DNA from: Turnera subulata
Taxonomy: Eukaryota > Streptophyta > Magnoliopsida > Malpighiales > Passifloraceae
Assembly (NCBI GenBank): GCA_028386065.3
Contig: JAKUCV010001409.1
Span: 15,587 to 79,586 of the forward strand
DNA length: 64,000 nucleotides
Direction of reading: 5' to 3'
Every line of letters begins with the position of its first letter. Within the stretch, counting starts at the first letter, position 1. Made by a program: the position numbers and the translations under genes. Below, piece by piece: positions 61,201 to 64,000 of the stretch. The notes under the pieces were generated by a model. The model was not told the DNA's origin, ran no database searches, and saw nothing but the letters and a program-made list of their open reading frames with translations.

Positions 61201-63911
61201 AATCTTAAAACTCATGAATCCAACAGGAATACAGTTGCAACCTTAAAATACTCAGGGATACAGCATCTTGGACATTTAGGAAATCTTGGGTTAAGAAGAC
61301 GCTAATAACTACTAACAGTAGGTTCCCGGTATAACTTTTTCCAGCAAACCAACTACACTTTAGAAACCATTTTCTCATGGTAGCCTGCAGCTAGAGCAGA
61401 GGCCACTTTATCCATAATTGGAAACAACTATTACGCACAATCACCGAATAACTTGACACAGACAGTTGCAAATGTGTAAAGGGAAAATGACAGAGTGACA
61501 TACACAGGAGCCCATGGCATGGCAGCAGCAAAACTTCGTGTGTCCAAGAATGTATTTGAGAGTACCAATGATCTGACTCGCCTAGGACGATGCTGTGCGA
61601 AAAGCTGGGCTAGAAACCCTCCAAGAGATGTGCCGTAGAGATGTACCTGTTCCATAATATGCATCAGTATACCTATTAAGTGTGCAAATCCTTAACAACA
61701 AAGCAACCAAACAGGATGAGCAATTGAAAACTCAAATTATATATATCCATACCTTATACATAAAAAATATAAACACATCTATATATATAGACATATAGTT
61801 CATACAAGACCAATATTTATCAAAGTGAGAACAAGAGATAACAGCCAATATGTTCCATTTCCAAACAGATCATCCATAAACCGGATCTAAATTGCTGCAA
61901 GACATGATTCTAAAACTTGGGATACCACACGAGCAATTTAGTAGAACTGATTCTAAAATCAAGTATCAGTATGAAATGAAATAAGCACTGGAAAAGGACT
62001 AGTGATAATTAAGAATAAACAGAACAAGCAACTACATCCAAATATTGAATGAGAAATATGAGACATGCAAATGGAAGTTCTTACATGATGGACGTCAATT
62101 ACATCAAGAAATTTTTCAAATGCTTGGATCCACTCCTGATGATTCCATACACGTGGAATATCAACTGAAATCACCCGGTAACCCTGAAGAATTGCATATA
62201 GATTCCAATAAAAAACCCTCATAGAATCACAAGCAACTATAACATGGAAAAGACACCCAAACAGAGCAAAAGTTATGGATACAGACCAGGCAGTTTACTT
62301 GCCACTGAAGAAGGAAAATAACCAAAGCTGTCTAAGCGATCCCCATTCACAAAGATATGTATGCAATGAAAATATCCGTTTGCATTTATACATAAACTGG
62401 TTGTTCAAAAATGTTGAAATTTACTATAAACAGATAATAAGCAAAACTTATAGCTCTTTTGTATGCCTACATTTTGTAATTCATATTGTACTATGAATAC
62501 AAACTTGAACACCTTGATGCTCCCAAATTAGGTAAACATGGTCTCAGAAAAGATGTCAGCTCACCAGGGACCACATGCAGTGAGCGGACCATCAGATCAC
62601 AAAAATTGCATTCTAATAGCGGGCGCATGCATCAATGTGTCCTATAAAGGCATCACTCACAAGCTGAAACTCCGTTTCTGGAGAACGAGATAACACTTGC
62701 TGACATGGAATGATGAAAAGGCAGATTCATATGCATACAGCTAGGGATTCAAAGATATAATAACATAATATGTTTTGACAGTTAAAGTATAACAGGGACA
62801 AAAGACGGTAACTTTTCCACAGAGAACACGATTAAGAGGCATTTCATAAGAGAAAGGCATTGAGTACTGATACCTATATGAACGATAAAAGAACACATGC
62901 CCCAAAATTACCTTCATGGACAATGACATGATCTGCTTATAGTAGACATCTGCCGTCCCTGCTATACCAGGCAGACAAATAAGTGGAGGAACCGCTTTTG
63001 GACCAAAATCATAGTATCTCCACTGCTTTGTGCCAATCTACAGGCGAAAACAGATCATTTCAAACAAAAACTCAAAAGGACACAAGCCTGTGACCATAGC
63101 GCAAAAGGAAAAGATAACCAAGCCAATATGTTCTTAGAAAGTAAGGAAACAATAATAGTTCAGTCGAACAGGATAGCCACTGGTGCATTACGCAGCAATA
63201 TAAAAAATCATCACAAAATAATAACAATGTGAGCTTCTGTACAACACTTATGTTTGATCTAGAACAAAAGTGTCCATGATACAGAGACAGCAGCCTAAGT
63301 GGTATTCCTGAGGTGAAGCTAAGGGTAGAAGTTCAAATATCCAATATTATCTACATCGAACTTCAAAGTTCAAACAATACAAATAATCGTAACAAAGAAA
63401 ATATCTCTTCAAATAGTCATTGAAAATGGATCCAAATGATGACTAAGGACTAAAACCCTCCATCAAACTATTGCACTACAATAATCCAATACCAATTACG
63501 AACCAAAAGAGTTGGTATTCAACCTAATCATTGAATTATTAACACGAGCATTAAGTTAAAACGAAGAGCATTAATCAGCAATCAGAGTAAGCTAACAAGC
63601 AAAACCTGCAACCAAGAACAGAGTAAAACATACACAGATCAGCATATATCAAAATTGAGACAAAAAAAAAAAAGAGACCAAATCGGAAAAGTGACTCGCA
63701 AAATGGAAACTAGCAAAAACTAAAACATACCCAGTACCCAAGCGGGTGAAAGTAATAAAACCCATGATCCAAAACATTAGAAAGATCCAAAAACTGAAAA
63801 ACAAAAAAGAAAAAGGCAAGGGAACAAAAAAGAACATACAGGGATCTTATGGAGAGGGACTTGAGACTTGAAGTGAACATAATCTCCTGGCGCCGAGAAG
63901 ACGCCTTTCAT
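58291..63911 (-). CDS. Maspardin (SPG21)-like alpha/beta hydrolase
   Basis: Eight exons: 63911-63840, 63037-62912, 62183-62085, 61646-61504, 60662-60554, 59844-59737, 58960-58820 and 58749-58291. They give 418 residues in phase. Starts MKGVFSAPGDYVHFKSQVPL. Oxyanion-side motif PPLICLPGIAGTADVYYKQ, then DIPRVWNHQEWIQAFEKF, then nucleophile elbow YGTSLGG (Ser in G-x-S-x-G), and DTRSFAAAMPWAP. The C-terminal exon adds a low-complexity Glu/Ser stretch with a doubled SGENQS(P)QAPESS unit and ends in LLSWFTSELFLRF. Animal maspardin is an endosomal/trans-Golgi protein of uncertain enzymatic activity; the plant role is unknown. The gene is complete; its leader runs to the window edge. Confidence 0.92.
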
Positions 63912-64000
63912 TGCTAACAAAGATTGCTTCTTGGAACCATAAAACTTGCCCACTAGTATTCCTCCGATTTCCTCAGTCTCTCTCTCTTAATTATTTGATC
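63912..64000. other. Leader/promoter edge of the maspardin-like gene
   Basis: 89 bases remain in the window. TTCCTCAGTCTCTCTCTCTT (plus strand) gives a GA-rich leader on the gene strand. Confidence 0.5.

Overview
The window is nuclear DNA from a flowering plant. Genes are split by short GT-AG introns, spacers are AT-rich, and the families are plant-typical (BED-finger NLRs, LRR receptor kinase, CML13/14, Ty1/copia elements). Dicot-style gene structure and AT-rich introns suggest a eudicot, perhaps a woody one. I cannot name the species from sequence alone.

Left flank (1-7.7 kb): a two-exon DUF1442 gene on the minus strand, 4 kb of AT-rich spacer, then a complete five-exon IBA57-like mitochondrial Fe-S assembly gene.

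Centre (7.7-48 kb): an accessory cluster built by repeated segmental duplication. Three tandem six-exon genes (A, B, C; plus strand) encode stand-alone serine beta-lactamase-fold proteins that resemble the C-terminal half of plant ABC1K/UbiB fusion proteins but have no kinase domain. Fragments of minus-strand BED-type NLR genes lie between and after them. Then come two full-length BED-NB-LRR genes, broken pieces of NLR and LRR-kinase genes, a decayed third NLR, and one intact LRR receptor-like pseudokinase. The order of pieces suggests an ancestral block (beta-lactamase, NLR, LRR-kinase) that was duplicated several times and then eroded. Two young Ty1/copia elements have landed in it. One (5-bp duplication GAAAC) sits in the 5' leader of gene C. 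It lacks the reverse transcriptase region although its LTRs are nearly identical. The other (duplication ACCAA) splits the third NLR. It has identical 164-bp LTRs with non-canonical TA...CA ends and a frameshifted, stop-interrupted pol. A nest of about four copies of another copia LTR, partly inverted, lies between B and C.

Right flank (48-64 kb): housekeeping genes. These are a GC-rich intronless CML13/14 calmodulin-like gene, the 40S ribosomal protein S13 gene (five exons, telo-box and site II promoter motifs), and an eight-exon maspardin-like alpha/beta hydrolase on the minus strand. Small mobile elements in this part are a MITE at 51.8 kb and a 5'-truncated LINE with a terminal inversion at 57.3 kb.

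Exon boundaries were placed by hand from reading frame and GT-AG signals; expression and homology searches were not available.
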